Below are positions 9,524 through 18,976 of a stretch of 64,000 nucleotides of DNA, piece by piece. The notes beneath the pieces were generated by a model. That model made no database searches. It was not told the DNA's origin and saw only the letters and a list, made by a program, of their open reading frames with translations. This DNA is from Campylobacteraceae bacterium (GTDB lineage: Bacteria > Campylobacterota > Campylobacteria > Campylobacterales > Sulfurospirillaceae): assembly GCA_027050775.1 (NCBI GenBank), contig JALUBH010000027.1, positions 124,001 through 188,000 of the forward strand, given 5' to 3'. Made by a program: the position numbers and the translations under genes. The number at the start of each line of letters is the position of its first letter. Within the stretch, counting starts at the first letter, position 1.

Positions 9524-10550
9524 TTGCCAAATGCTGAAGTAGTTCTATCTCTTCCAAAGCTCTACCAGTTCCTTTTGCAACAGCCAACAAAGGCTCCTCT
9601 GCAACAAATACCGGTAGTTTAACAAGGTCGGATAGATATTTATCAAATCCTCGGATAAGTGCTCCACCTCCTGTTAGGACTATACCGTTTTCCACAATAT
9701 CTCCGGCAAGATCAGGTGGCATAATCTCCAAAACATCTTTTAGTGCATCTGCTATCTCTTTTATAGGCTCTTTTGTAGCATCTCTTACATCTTCACTTGA
9801 CAACTCAATCCTACTCAAAAGTCCACTGACTTGATCTCTTCCTTTTACAATCGCACTAAGTGGTTCTTCTAGGGCTATTGCTGATCCGATTTCTATCTTG
9901 ATCTCCTCCCCTGCTCGCTCGCCAATAAGAAGGTTGTACTTTTTCTTTACATAATCAACTATAGCCATATCGATTTTGTCTCCGGCAGTTCTGATTGACT
10001 TGCTTATAACCAAACCACCTAACGATACAACTCCTATCTCCGTCGTACCGCCTCCTATGTCTATCACCAAACTTCCTTTTGGCTCTCTTACGGGCAAATC
10101 CGCACCGATAGCAGCTGCCATCGGTTCTTCTATCAAAAATACTTCTCTAGCACCTGCACTCATAGCAGACTCTCTTACCGCTTTTCTCTCGACTTGCGTA
10201 AGTCCATAAGGCACACAAATGATAATACGAGGTCTCAAAAAACTCTTTCTTTTATGAGCTTTTTCTATAAAATACCTTATCATTTTCTCAGTCATATCAA
10301 AATCAGCTATCACTCCATCTTTCATCGGGCGAATAGCTTGGATACTACCTGGAGTTTTTCCAAGCATATTTTTTGCTTCTTGTCCTACTGCTAAAATTCT
10401 TTGTTTGCCTGTTTTGTCACTTTGAATTGCCACAACTGAAGGCTCATTTATGATGATACCCCTGCCTTTAACAAGAACTAAAGTATTTGCTGTACCCAAA
10501 TCGATACTCATATCACTCGAAAAGAATCCTATGATTTGATCTAATATCAT
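9516..10550 (-). CDS. mreB: Actin-like rod shape protein MreB
   Basis: MreB polymerises under the inner membrane and guides lateral wall synthesis. The actin-fold nucleotide motifs are present: [17 protein letters not shown] (phosphate 1), [18 protein letters not shown] (phosphate 2) and [14 protein letters not shown] (adenosine). The length is 344 aa. The gene is separated from clpX by 195 nt filled with two tandem hairpin repeats. The last of these ends just before the start, and the ribosome site AGGCA lies 5 nt upstream of the ATG, so mreB expression is probably controlled through this leader. Confidence 0.97.
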   Translation of the reverse strand: MILDQIIGFFSSDMSIDLGTANTLVLVKGRGIIINEPSVVAIQSDKTGKQRILAVGQEAKNMLGKTPGSIQAIRPMKDGVIADFDMTEKMIRYFIEKAHKRKSFLRPRIIICVPYGLTQVERKAVRESAMSAGAREVFLIEEPMAAAIGADLPVREPKGSLVIDIGGGTTEIGVVSLGGLVISKSIRTAGDKIDMAIVDYVKKKYNLLIGERAGEEIKIEIGSAIALEEPLSAIVKGRDQVSGLLSRIELSSEDVRDATKEPIKEIADALKDVLEIMPPDLAGDIVENGIVLTGGGALIRGFDKYLSDLVKLPVFVAEEPLLAVAKGTGRALEEIELLQHLANE

Positions 10551-10566
10551 TTATCTGCCTTTTTTT

Positions 10567-10733
10567 ATTTTACTGTCATCTTTTATAGAGGCAAAGCCTC
10601 TATAAAATTCACACTCTACTAAAGCTTAGGCTTGCGCCTAGAAGCTTATTATTTTACTGTCATCTTGTCAAGGAAGTGAATTCCTTGACAATTCACGCTC
10701 TACTGAAGCTAGACCTTGCGGTCAGAAGCTATT
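10567..10733 (-). repeat. Tandem pair of hairpin leader repeats in front of mreB
   Basis: Two imperfect copies of about 84 bp (10651-10733 distal, 10567-10650 proximal, read on the minus strand) fill the clpX-mreB gap. Each has a first hairpin with a GCAA loop (stem GACC/GGTC in one, AGGC/GCCT in the other), then GCTTTAGTAGAG-like and GAATT elements. A second hairpin follows: 12 bp with a TTT loop at 10581-10607 in the proximal copy, and an 11-bp stem of different sequence in the distal copy. Both end in GATGACAGTAAAAT. The stems differ but remain paired, whereas the loops and linkers are conserved. Confidence 0.85.
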
Positions 10734-10745
10734 GTTCTACTGACC

Positions 10746-11969
10746 TTATGCGCTTTTTTTCTCTTTTTTTATATATAGTGGCTTTGCGCCATCAACCACT
10801 ACATCTTTTGTTATCACCACTTCATAGCCACTAAGCTCTGGAAGTTCATACATAACATCTATCATAGTTTCTTCCATGATTGCTCTTAGCCCTCTTGCTC
10901 CTGTTTTTCTTTTTATCGCCAAACTTGCCACCTCTTCTAAGGCTTCTTTTTCAAATGTCAATTCAACATTATCGATTGCAAAAAGTTTTTTATACTGTTT
11001 AAATATGGCATTTTTAGGCTCTGTTAAAATCTTTACCATATCATCTTGTGTTATCTCATTTAGAGTTGCTAGCACATGAAGCCGTCCTACGAGTTCTGGT
11101 ATAAGTCCAAAATGCACCAAGTCATCCGGTTCAACCAAATCCAAAAGTTTCCAATCTTCACTCTTAGCCCTCTTCTCTTGTCCAAATCCTAAAACATTTT
11201 TTCCGATTCGTCTTTTGATTATATCTTCCAAGCCATCAAATGCACCACCGCATACAAATAAAATTCCGGAAGTATCTATCTGTATAAACTCTTGATTTGG
11301 ATGCTTTCTACCACCTTTTGGCGGGATATTTACTATGCTTCCTTCTATAAGTTTCAAGAGTGCCTGTTGAACTCCTTCACCACTCACATCTCTGGTGATT
11401 GAGCGATTTTCACTCATCCTAGCTATCTTATCTATCTCATCTATAAAAACAATACCCTGCTCCGCTCTTTTTACATCTCCGTCAGCTGCTTGAAGAAGTT
11501 TGGTTAAAATATTTTCAACATCTTCTCCAACATACCCGGCTTCAGTTAAACTAGTAGCATCGGTGATAGCCAGCGGAACATCCAAAAACTTTGATAGAGT
11601 TTGAGCCATCAGGGTTTTTCCGCTTCCTGTCGGACCTATAAGCAGTATATTTGATTTTGATATTTCCGTATCGTCTTCTACAGCCAAGTTCTTAAATATC
11701 CTCTTGTAGTGGTTGTAAACTCCAACCGAAAACACTTTTTTGGCACGATTTTGACCAACTACGAACTGATTTAAAGCCTTGGTCAACTCTTTTGGAACCA
11801 AAATCTCATAATCTGGCTTTTTTTCCTCACTGCTGCTCTCTTCATCACCAAAAAATATCTTATAAGCAGATATGACGCAATGCTCACAAATATAAACATT
11901 TTCACCTGCAATTAACCTTGTATCACTGCTCTCTTTAGTGCCGCAAAAACTACATTCACGATTTGTCAT
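10746..11969 (-). CDS. clpX: ATP-dependent Clp protease ATPase subunit ClpX
   Basis: ClpX is the AAA+ unfoldase that feeds substrates to ClpP. The N-terminal zinc-binding domain has Cys6, Cys9, Cys28 and Cys31. Walker A is GPTGSGKT (112-119), the pore loop is GYVGEDVEN, Walker B is VFIDEID (174-180), and sensor/arginine-finger sequences lie near [11 protein letters not shown]. The length of 407 aa is normal. lpxA ends 1 nt upstream of the ATG, so the two genes are in one transcript. Confidence 0.98.
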   Translation of the reverse strand: MTNRECSFCGTKESSDTRLIAGENVYICEHCVISAYKIFFGDEESSSEEKKPDYEILVPKELTKALNQFVVGQNRAKKVFSVGVYNHYKRIFKNLAVEDDTEISKSNILLIGPTGSGKTLMAQTLSKFLDVPLAITDATSLTEAGYVGEDVENILTKLLQAADGDVKRAEQGIVFIDEIDKIARMSENRSITRDVSGEGVQQALLKLIEGSIVNIPPKGGRKHPNQEFIQIDTSGILFVCGGAFDGLEDIIKRRIGKNVLGFGQEKRAKSEDWKLLDLVEPDDLVHFGLIPELVGRLHVLATLNEITQDDMVKILTEPKNAIFKQYKKLFAIDNVELTFEKEALEEVASLAIKRKTGARGLRAIMEETMIDVMYELPELSGYEVVITKDVVVDGAKPLYIKKEKKSA

Positions 11970-12755
11970 CTATTTTTTCCTCTCATACGGTATGCCTCTT
12001 TTTGTTTCCAATATAAATATACACATCTGTTTTACTTTTTCATTTTTTTCATTTTTCATCAACTCTTGAGCAACATCTTTGATAGGCAAACCAGATCTGA
12101 ACAGTTTCCTGTACGCACTCTGAAGTGCTCTTATGTCACCTTTTTCAAATCTTCTTTTTATGCCAACAGCATTCAATCCTTTGACTACTGCACGATTTCC
12201 CTCAGCCATGCAAAAAGGTGGTATATCTTGGCTTATAGCGCTAGCACCTCCTATCATACATCCCTCACCAATTTTTACAAATTGATGAATCGGTGTCAAG
12301 CCGCCTATAACCGTATGGCTTCCAATCTCTACATGTCCCGCAAGCGTAGCATTATTTGCCATAATAACACTATCACCCACTTGACAATCGTGCGCTATAT
12401 GTGAATAAATCATAATAAAACAATCGTTACCTATCCTTGTAGTTCCGCCCCCATGAATAGTTCCGGCATTTACAGTCACAAACTCTCTTAAAATATTTCG
12501 CTTACCAATGCGTACTTTCACATCATCTTCGGCTTTGTGTCCTATATCTTGTGGCGGCATCCCGATTATCGCATAAGGGTATATCTTTGTCCCTTCGCCT
12601 ACGAGAGTATCTCCATACACTCCCGCTCCCTGCATGATTTCAACATCATCTTCCAATACAGCTTTTGATGAAACAAATGCAAAAGCGGCAATTTTCACAT
12701 TTGTTCCTAGTTTTGCACCGTCTTGAACAACGGCACTTGGGTGAATATCTGACAT
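11970..12755 (-). CDS. lpxA: UDP-N-acetylglucosamine acyltransferase
   Basis: LpxA transfers a 3-hydroxyacyl chain from ACP to UDP-GlcNAc, the first step of lipid A synthesis. The sequence is a left-handed beta-helix of hexapeptide repeats with the catalytic-His region IYSHIAHDCQVGD and NAGTIHGGGTTRIG, followed by an alpha-helical C-terminus. I place the start at the ATG at 12755 (MSDIHPSAVV), giving 261 aa, the family length. A TTG seven codons upstream is also in frame but would overlap fabZ. A CTCTACATGT half-palindrome lies at 12327-12336. Confidence 0.96.
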   Translation of the reverse strand: MSDIHPSAVVQDGAKLGTNVKIAAFAFVSSKAVLEDDVEIMQGAGVYGDTLVGEGTKIYPYAIIGMPPQDIGHKAEDDVKVRIGKRNILREFVTVNAGTIHGGGTTRIGNDCFIMIYSHIAHDCQVGDSVIMANNATLAGHVEIGSHTVIGGLTPIHQFVKIGEGCMIGGASAISQDIPPFCMAEGNRAVVKGLNAVGIKRRFEKGDIRALQSAYRKLFRSGLPIKDVAQELMKNEKNEKVKQMCIFILETKRGIPYERKK

Positions 12756-12765
12756 CTCTACTACT

Positions 12766-13215
12766 CTATTTATCAACTATCATAGCTTTTAATTCGGCCT
12801 CGGCTACAAGTTTGTCATCTACATAGGCCTTACCATCGAGTACCCAGATAGACCCTCTGTGTTTTATAACACCAAGCTTGTAAACAAGTCTGTCTCCCGG
12901 TCTTACAGGTGCTCTGAACTTCGCTTTATCTATACTCATAAAGTAAACAACCTTCTCTTTTGTATCTTCTTGCCCCTCTTCATCCATGCTTTTAAAAGCC
13001 AATATACCGCCGGCTTGCGCCATCCCTTCGATAATCATAACACCTGGATATATAGGATGTCCCGGAAAGTGCCCGCCAAAAACAGGCTCCTGAATAGTTA
13101 CATTTTTATAAGCCTCTATAGAAGCTCCTGCCTCTAAACCTATAACTCTATCGACTAGTAAAAAAGGGGGTCTATGAGGTAATATCTCTTGGATTTCAAC
13201 TACATCTATAATCAA
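12766..13215 (-). CDS. fabZ: 3-hydroxyacyl-ACP dehydratase FabZ
   Basis: FabZ dehydrates 3-hydroxyacyl-ACP in fatty acid elongation and competes with LpxA for the same substrate, which explains the pairing of the two genes. The hot-dog fold signature [14 protein letters not shown] and active-site helix [21 protein letters not shown] (catalytic His and Glu) are present in 149 aa. The start is a TTG at 13215 preceded by AAAGGC; the only nearby ATG is out of frame and runs straight into a stop. Confidence 0.96.
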   Translation of the reverse strand: MIIDVVEIQEILPHRPPFLLVDRVIGLEAGASIEAYKNVTIQEPVFGGHFPGHPIYPGVMIIEGMAQAGGILAFKSMDEEGQEDTKEKVVYFMSIDKAKFRAPVRPGDRLVYKLGVIKHRGSIWVLDGKAYVDDKLVAEAELKAMIVDK

Positions 13216-13275
13216 TTTTTTGCCTTTTTTTGACCTTATAAAACATAAGGTTGGATTTTATAAAATTTAAACATT

Positions 13276-14364
13276 TTACCCAATTTTTACTAAATTTTCC
13301 CTAACATCTTCATAGATAATTGAATTTAAATGAATTTCATATTTTTGAATTTTTATCTCATTTAAAATTATGATTGGAAAGAGAGTTGGCAAAAAGGTGC
13401 TCGACACAGATGCTCTTACTCTCATCTCATCGTTTACGCGTAGAGGACATTTCATCATTTCGTTGATATTTTTATACTCTGTTTTTGCTATATTGTTGAA
13501 CTTTTCTAAAGACAAAAACAGTATATTTTCTTTATTAAAATACCCTATGCCTTCTTCTATATAAGATATTTTTCCTTTTACAAACTCTCTTGAAAGCTTA
13601 GAATAAAAAAGAAAATAACTAGGCACTGCCATATTTTTTTCCTCTTTAACAAATGCTCTTAAAAGCCTATAATTTAAAAAACTTTCTCTCCTTAATCTAA
13701 AGTTTAACCCACTATTTTCACACTTAATCACATCTTCATATAAAACAATTCTATCTTCGATGCAAGAGGGTAAAATCTGTTGTGTTATCGGTGACATCAG
13801 CTCATCTTTCAAGCGATTTTGACCCTCTCTTTGAGCAGAGAGTGCAAACAAACAACCACAATAGTTTTGATGATACAACATCTCTCTTTTTGCCATGGCA
13901 AACTGTTCGTTTGTTCCACCGCCCTTTCTAAAATCAGGGGTTAGAACTCTAAGAGCATATTTTTTCTCTATCTCATCAGCATTTTTTCTTAATTGTTCTA
14001 TAGATTTTTTTGGACTTGTTAGTAGTGTTGTTGTTATCTCTTTTTCACCTATTTCCAATGCTTTCAGAGCTGTATTGACTAACCTGTTATCAAAACAAAT
14101 ACTACATCTTTTACCTTTTTCAGGTTCATTTTCCAAACCTCTTACAGCCTCAATCCATCCTTCATAATCATACTCACCTTCAAGCAGTTCGATACCTAGT
14201 TTATCACAACTTCTCTGCACATCTAAGAGACGGAGTCTGTACTCACTATAGGGATGAATATTTGGATCATAAAAATAACCAATCAATTTTTTTTGAGGAT
14301 ATAGCCCGGATAACTTCTGCAAGAAAAAATGGCTATCGACTGAGCAGCATATATGAACTAACAA
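13276..14364 (-). CDS. queH: Epoxyqueuosine reductase QueH, long form
   Basis: QueH (DUF208) performs the last step of queuosine synthesis on tRNA, reducing epoxyqueuosine with an iron-sulfur cofactor. The motifs are VHICCSVDSHFF at the N-terminus, KGKRCSICFDNRL, TTLLTSPKKS and QNYCGCLFA, giving the expected pairs of cysteines. Residues beyond about 195 form an extra C-terminal region of about 165 aa that many bacterial QueH proteins lack; I recognise no domain in it. A TTG start eight nt after AAGGA is used. queH is separated from fabZ by 60 nt. Confidence 0.88.
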   Translation of the reverse strand: MLVHICCSVDSHFFLQKLSGLYPQKKLIGYFYDPNIHPYSEYRLRLLDVQRSCDKLGIELLEGEYDYEGWIEAVRGLENEPEKGKRCSICFDNRLVNTALKALEIGEKEITTTLLTSPKKSIEQLRKNADEIEKKYALRVLTPDFRKGGGTNEQFAMAKREMLYHQNYCGCLFALSAQREGQNRLKDELMSPITQQILPSCIEDRIVLYEDVIKCENSGLNFRLRRESFLNYRLLRAFVKEEKNMAVPSYFLFYSKLSREFVKGKISYIEEGIGYFNKENILFLSLEKFNNIAKTEYKNINEMMKCPLRVNDEMRVRASVSSTFLPTLFPIIILNEIKIQKYEIHLNSIIYEDVRENLVKIG

Positions 14365-14407
14365 TTTTGCGATTCCTTTTCTAGAAATTATAGTATAATT
14401 TTGTAAA

Positions 14408-17400
14408 TTGATAAGGAGAATTACAATAAAATATATAAAAAGTTTTAAATTTTGGATCTTTTTTGTAATTTTGATTTACACCTTTATTGGTTTTTTCTTT
14501 CTTCCTTGGTTTATAACAGATAAATTACCAACCATATTAAAAGATAAAATCGGCATCAATATCTCCATCAGAAAGGCTCATTTTAATCCATATACTCTTG
14601 AGCTTAGACTAAATAATATCACTGTAGATGATTTGAAAAATAAGCCAGTTTTTAAATTAAAAACTTTTTATGCAAACTATACAATTTTCGGACTTTTAAA
14701 TAAAACATTTCTATTTAGCAACATCACTATAAATTCACCTTTTTTATATGCAACTATAAATGAAAATGGAAAGATAAACCTGAACAATATCTTGCCGAAG
14801 AACAAAGATAATAAAAATACCTCAGGTTCTAAAAAAACATCATTGCCAAGTATATTGCTTAGAAAAATAGATATAAAAAATGGTCAAATTGAGATAAAAG
14901 ACAATAGAAAAAATAGACAATTTACATTAGATTTGGGACCTTACAACTTTATAGCGCATGATATAAGCACTGACAAAGGCGAGTTAAACGCATATACATT
15001 TGAAACGCTAGTCAATGGTAAAAGCAAGATGTCTTGGAGGGGCGGAATGAGCATAGAGCCATTAAAACTTTATGGAAAACTAACACTCAAAGCTCTAAAA
15101 TTACCAATATTTTACAAGTATGCACTACCAAATATAGATGCATCACTAGAAAAAGGTTCCTTATGGCTTACACTTCCTTATCAGATAGATATATCAAAAG
15201 AGATAAGGCTTAGGATTGATCATGCCAGGTTCCATCTTGCAAACCTTAAATTAAAAGAGAAAAAAAGTGCTCAAATCTTGATTGATGCAAAAAATATCAG
15301 TATTAATGATTTTAACTTAGATTGGCCAAAACAGAATATTGTAGTGGAAAATTTTAAAATATCCGACGCAAGCATATACCCTAAATTTACAAAAAACGGC
15401 AAACTAAATTTTGCAAAAGCTTTTTTCATAAGAACAGAGAAAAAAAGCGATATAAATAGTACAAAAATTGTAAAGCCTTGGAATTACCTACTTAAAAATG
15501 CCAAAATCGCAAGAACAAATATATATTTTGATAATCAAAACATGAAAAAAGAGACAAAAACAGCCCTAACTCAAATATCTCTACATGTAGAGAATATCTC
15601 ATCAAACAAACAAAACCCTATAAGGTATAAACTAAGCTCATTGCTCAATGATAATTCAAACATCTCGATATCCGGAAATATAATCCAAAAGCCACTTAGC
15701 ACGATATCTCAATTAAAACTCACAAATATACTGCCAACCGATTTTATCAACTATTTCAACCCTTATATAAATTTCAAATTAAAAAGTGCAAGTATAAATG
15801 CGCAGGCCGACATAAATGCAACTTTTGAAAAAAAATTGCATTTAGAGGTAGCATCAAACGGCTCTTTAAACAATCTTGTCATCAATTCAAAAAATGGTAA
15901 AAAGCTGGTAAATTTTCAAAAATTTGCCATCAATGGCTTGGATTTGAGATTTCCTAAACAATTTGTAACCATAAACAATGCATCAGTAACAAAAGCATTT
16001 GTAAATGCAAAACTTAAAAAAAATGGTGATATTAATCTACTTAAAGCATTTGTACCAACAAGCAAAAAGAAGCAAAACAAAAAAGAGTCAAAAAGAGCAA
16101 AGCCCTGGAAATTTTTGATAAAAAATGCAAATATAGATAAAAGTACAGTAGCATTTTTAGATAAAACACTGACAACTCCAACCAAAAGCAGACTCTGGGA
16201 TATATCTCTACATGTAGAGAATATCTCATCAAACAAAAAATCGCCCATAAAATTCACTCTTAAAAGCAGGCTAAACAAAAAAACAAATATAAAACTCTTA
16301 GGGAAAGTGATACAAAAGCCACTTTTGATAAGCTCTAAGATAGACTTTAAAAAGATAAATATTGTAGATTTTACGAACTATTTTTCATCATATATCAACT
16401 TTAAACTCAAAGAGGCTTATGTGGATTTAAGTGGAAATATACGAGCAAACTTGGAGAAAAATCCAAAGATAAAGCTTTATTTAAACACTTCAGTGAGCAA
16501 CTTGCTAATTGATTCACAAAATAACAAAAAACTTTTGAAATGGCAAAAACTCTCGATAAATGGGGTAAAATTTCAAAACTCCCCGATGTCCATCAGCATA
16601 AAAACAATCAACTTAAACAAGCCGTACATAAGAGCTCATATCGCGAAAAATCACTCTACGAACTTTTCAAATCTTATAAAAAAGAGTAAAGAAAAGGTAA
16701 AGAAAAAAGAGAAATCCACACCTTTAAAACTCAAAATCGGAGACATCAAACTTGTTGATGGCACAACAGATTTTAGTGATGCAAGTCTGCCTTTTCCTTT
16801 TTACACCAACATACATGATCTCAACGGCTATATAACAACACTTGATTTTGGCTCCACAACTCCATCAAAGTTAAAACTCGATGGTAAAATAGACAAATAT
16901 GGATATGCTGATATAAAAGGTGTTTTATTGCCTTTTAAAATCAAACAAAAAGCTGATATAAATGTACTTTTAAAAAATATCAACCTAACAAGCCTAACAC
17001 CATATTCGGGTAAATTTTTAGGATATAAAATCAAAAATGGAAAACTCTCTATGGATTTAAATTATAAAATATCCAAAGCATCCCTCATAGGAAAAAACAA
17101 GATAAACATAGACACGCTAGACTTAGGAGAGAGTGTCAAAAGCAAAGACGCCGTAAATCTTCCGCTAAAACTAGCGCTCGCTCTTCTAAAAGACTCAAAC
17201 AATCAGATAGACATAGATTTGCCCGTCAGCGGAAATATGAACAATCCAAATTTTAGCTATGGGGGCATAGTATGGAAAGCTATAGGCCACCTGATCACAG
17301 GTATCGTCACTGCTCCATTTAAATTTTTAGGTTCACTCCTTGGGATAAAAGGGGAAGATTTAAAAGCCATAGATTTTGAATCGGGCTCATACAAAATCAT

Positions 17401-17959
17401 CTCATCCGAAGTTGAAAAACTTGACAATTTAAATAAAATTATGGGCAAGAGACCAAATATCAAGCTAGAAATCATAGGAGAATATAGCAAGATTATAGAC
17501 ACAAAAGAGTTGCAAAATCACAAAATTGAGAAAATCATAAAAGATAAACTCACAAAACTAAAAAAAGATACAAATGCAACAGAAGTTGACAACTATGGAA
17601 AAGTATTAAAATCTCTATATATCAAAAAATTCTCTGTGTCAAAATATACAAAATTAAAACAAAAATTTACTATCTTACAAAAAGTTGACGATAACAAAAG
17701 TAAAAAAAAGAAGGTCAAAACAAAAATAGTCTTAGATGTAACAGCATTTAATACAAAAATGCAAAAAGAGCTGGCACAAGTCATCACAATCCCAAAAAGC
17801 GAGCTTATCTCACTAGCAAACAAGAGGGCAAATGCCATCAAAAATATGCTTATAAAAAGATACAAGATAGATAAAACCAGACTAAAAATCCTAACTCCAA
17901 AAGCCAAAAACGCTAAAAGAGACAGATGGATAGAGTGTGCGTTGAAGATAAGTATATAA
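14408..17959 (+). CDS. Large AsmA-like DUF748 protein
   Basis: DUF748 proteins belong to the AsmA/TamB-like group implicated in outer-membrane biogenesis and lipid transfer. This copy has up to 1183 aa: an N-terminal membrane anchor (about 16-38), then long beta-rich repeats with the DUF748 hallmark LSMDLNYKI...IDTLDLGE...LPLKLALALLKDSN and a C-terminal part opening with KLEIIGEYS. Two internal units about 209 residues apart share ISLHVENISSNK. The coordinates give the longest frame from a TTG. However, AAGGAG at 14413-14418 lies inside it, 7 nt before an ATA codon at 14426, so the true start is uncertain. The EamA gene follows with no gap. Confidence 0.88.
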   Translation: MIRRITIKYIKSFKFWIFFVILIYTFIGFFFLPWFITDKLPTILKDKIGINISIRKAHFNPYTLELRLNNITVDDLKNKPVFKLKTFYANYTIFGLLNKTFLFSNITINSPFLYATINENGKINLNNILPKNKDNKNTSGSKKTSLPSILLRKIDIKNGQIEIKDNRKNRQFTLDLGPYNFIAHDISTDKGELNAYTFETLVNGKSKMSWRGGMSIEPLKLYGKLTLKALKLPIFYKYALPNIDASLEKGSLWLTLPYQIDISKEIRLRIDHARFHLANLKLKEKKSAQILIDAKNISINDFNLDWPKQNIVVENFKISDASIYPKFTKNGKLNFAKAFFIRTEKKSDINSTKIVKPWNYLLKNAKIARTNIYFDNQNMKKETKTALTQISLHVENISSNKQNPIRYKLSSLLNDNSNISISGNIIQKPLSTISQLKLTNILPTDFINYFNPYINFKLKSASINAQADINATFEKKLHLEVASNGSLNNLVINSKNGKKLVNFQKFAINGLDLRFPKQFVTINNASVTKAFVNAKLKKNGDINLLKAFVPTSKKKQNKKESKRAKPWKFLIKNANIDKSTVAFLDKTLTTPTKSRLWDISLHVENISSNKKSPIKFTLKSRLNKKTNIKLLGKVIQKPLLISSKIDFKKINIVDFTNYFSSYINFKLKEAYVDLSGNIRANLEKNPKIKLYLNTSVSNLLIDSQNNKKLLKWQKLSINGVKFQNSPMSISIKTINLNKPYIRAHIAKNHSTNFSNLIKKSKEKVKKKEKSTPLKLKIGDIKLVDGTTDFSDASLPFPFYTNIHDLNGYITTLDFGSTTPSKLKLDGKIDKYGYADIKGVLLPFKIKQKADINVLLKNINLTSLTPYSGKFLGYKIKNGKLSMDLNYKISKASLIGKNKINIDTLDLGESVKSKDAVNLPLKLALALLKDSNNQIDIDLPVSGNMNNPNFSYGGIVWKAIGHLITGIVTAPFKFLGSLLGIKGEDLKAIDFESGSYKIISSEVEKLDNLNKIMGKRPNIKLEIIGEYSKIIDTKELQNHKIEKIIKDKLTKLKKDTNATEVDNYGKVLKSLYIKKFSVSKYTKLKQKFTILQKVDDNKSKKKKVKTKIVLDVTAFNTKMQKELAQVITIPKSELISLANKRANAIKNMLIKRYKIDKTRLKILTPKAKNAKRDRWIECALKISI

Positions 17960-18853
17960 ATGAGAACAAAAAACTACATGCCTTATCTCATTATGATTTT
18001 ACCTCCTCTTTTTTGGGCTGGTAATTTCATAGTAGGTCGTGCTGTTTCAAATCAACACGCACCACTAGGACTCTCTTTTTACAGATGGTTTTATGCTACT
18101 TTAATCATCACTCCGTTTGCATTAAAATCTATATGGGAACAAAGAGAGATAATCAAAAAATTCTTTTGGCGTATCACTCTGCTTGCAATTTTGAGCATCA
18201 GCACATTTAACTCACTTGCATATATCAGTCTGCAATACACAACTGCCACAAATGCCTTGCTCTTAAACTCTTTTATCCCTATATTTATACTGATCATTTC
18301 TGCACTGTTTTTTAGTGAAAAAATCTCAAACAAGCAAATAGCAGGCGTATTTATATCGCTCAGCGGAGTCCTTGCAATCATAAGTAAACTAAATACTGAC
18401 ACTATTTTAGCTCTACATGTAAATAGGGGAGATTTATGGATGTTGCTCGCTGCCCTTGATTGGGCTATGTACTCGATACTGCTTAAACATTTAAGACCTA
18501 TAGAGTTGAAACCTTTGGCATTTCTAGGAATCATGATGATGATAGGAACTCTGGTTTTATACCCTGTTTTTCTTGCCAACCCATTTGGTGAGTCAGATAT
18601 CATCTGGAACAAAGATATGGTCATGGCAATCATATATATAGCAGTTTTTCCATCTATCGTCTCATATGTAGCATGGAATCACGGCATGCATAAACTCGGA
18701 GCATCGATAGGCGGACAGTACATCCATCTAATGCCTCTCTTTGGTGCTTTTATGGCAGTGATATTTTTAAAAGAGCGCATACATCTCTATCATATAGTAG
18801 GGGCATGTTGCATAGGTTCTGGTCTGTGGCTTAGTATAAGTACCCAAAAATAG
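17960..18853 (+). CDS. EamA-family (DMT superfamily) transporter
   Basis: A 297-aa inner-membrane protein with about ten hydrophobic helices arranged as two EamA halves. The first half has PPLFWAGNFIVGRAV and ASINSLAYISLQYTTATNALLLN-like features; the second has DWAMYSILLKHL and GGQYIHLMPLFGAFMAVIFLKE. The family exports or imports small metabolites such as amino acids; the substrate cannot be read from the sequence. The ATG directly abuts the stop of the DUF748 gene, implying translational coupling. A 10-nt CTCTACATGT site lies inside at 18411-18420. Confidence 0.9.
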   Translation: MRTKNYMPYLIMILPPLFWAGNFIVGRAVSNQHAPLGLSFYRWFYATLIITPFALKSIWEQREIIKKFFWRITLLAILSISTFNSLAYISLQYTTATNALLLNSFIPIFILIISALFFSEKISNKQIAGVFISLSGVLAIISKLNTDTILALHVNRGDLWMLLAALDWAMYSILLKHLRPIELKPLAFLGIMMMIGTLVLYPVFLANPFGESDIIWNKDMVMAIIYIAVFPSIVSYVAWNHGMHKLGASIGGQYIHLMPLFGAFMAVIFLKERIHLYHIVGACCIGSGLWLSISTQK

Positions 18854-18858
18854 AAAAC

Positions 18859-18972
18859 TGACATTATGCACTTTTTTCTAGAAAAGTCCTACTTTTTGTG
18901 GCTTTAGGGGGTTGTAGGGACTTGAGCCCCTGCCACTATAACGAGCTTTGCTCATTATAGTGCATAAGGTCA
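18859..18972. repeat. Orphan hairpin repeat between convergent genes, terminator-like
   Basis: The gap between the convergent EamA and bcp genes holds a 13-bp inverted repeat (TGACATTATGCAC at 18859-18871 and its partner at 18960-18972, one mismatch). This encloses a hairpin at 18934-18962 (CACTATAA...TTATAGTG with inner GAGC-TTT-GCTC). On the plus strand GGCTTTAG at 18900-18907, the GCTTTGC apex and the trailing AAGGTCAG match the leader repeats seen before mreB and the msr regulator. No gene starts after it, so here it could only serve as a two-way terminator or be a remnant. Confidence 0.6.
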
Positions 18973-18976
18973 GAAA

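Noticed and set aside
10551-10745. A small RNA gene or insertion sequence between clpX and mreB
   Set aside because: No transposase, target duplication or separate promoter is visible; the sequence is better explained as two leader repeats ending at the mreB ribosome site.
18091-18633. A 180-codon open frame on the minus strand inside the EamA transporter
   Set aside because: The sense frame is a convincing ten-helix transporter; the antisense peptide has no recognisable motif and no ribosome site.
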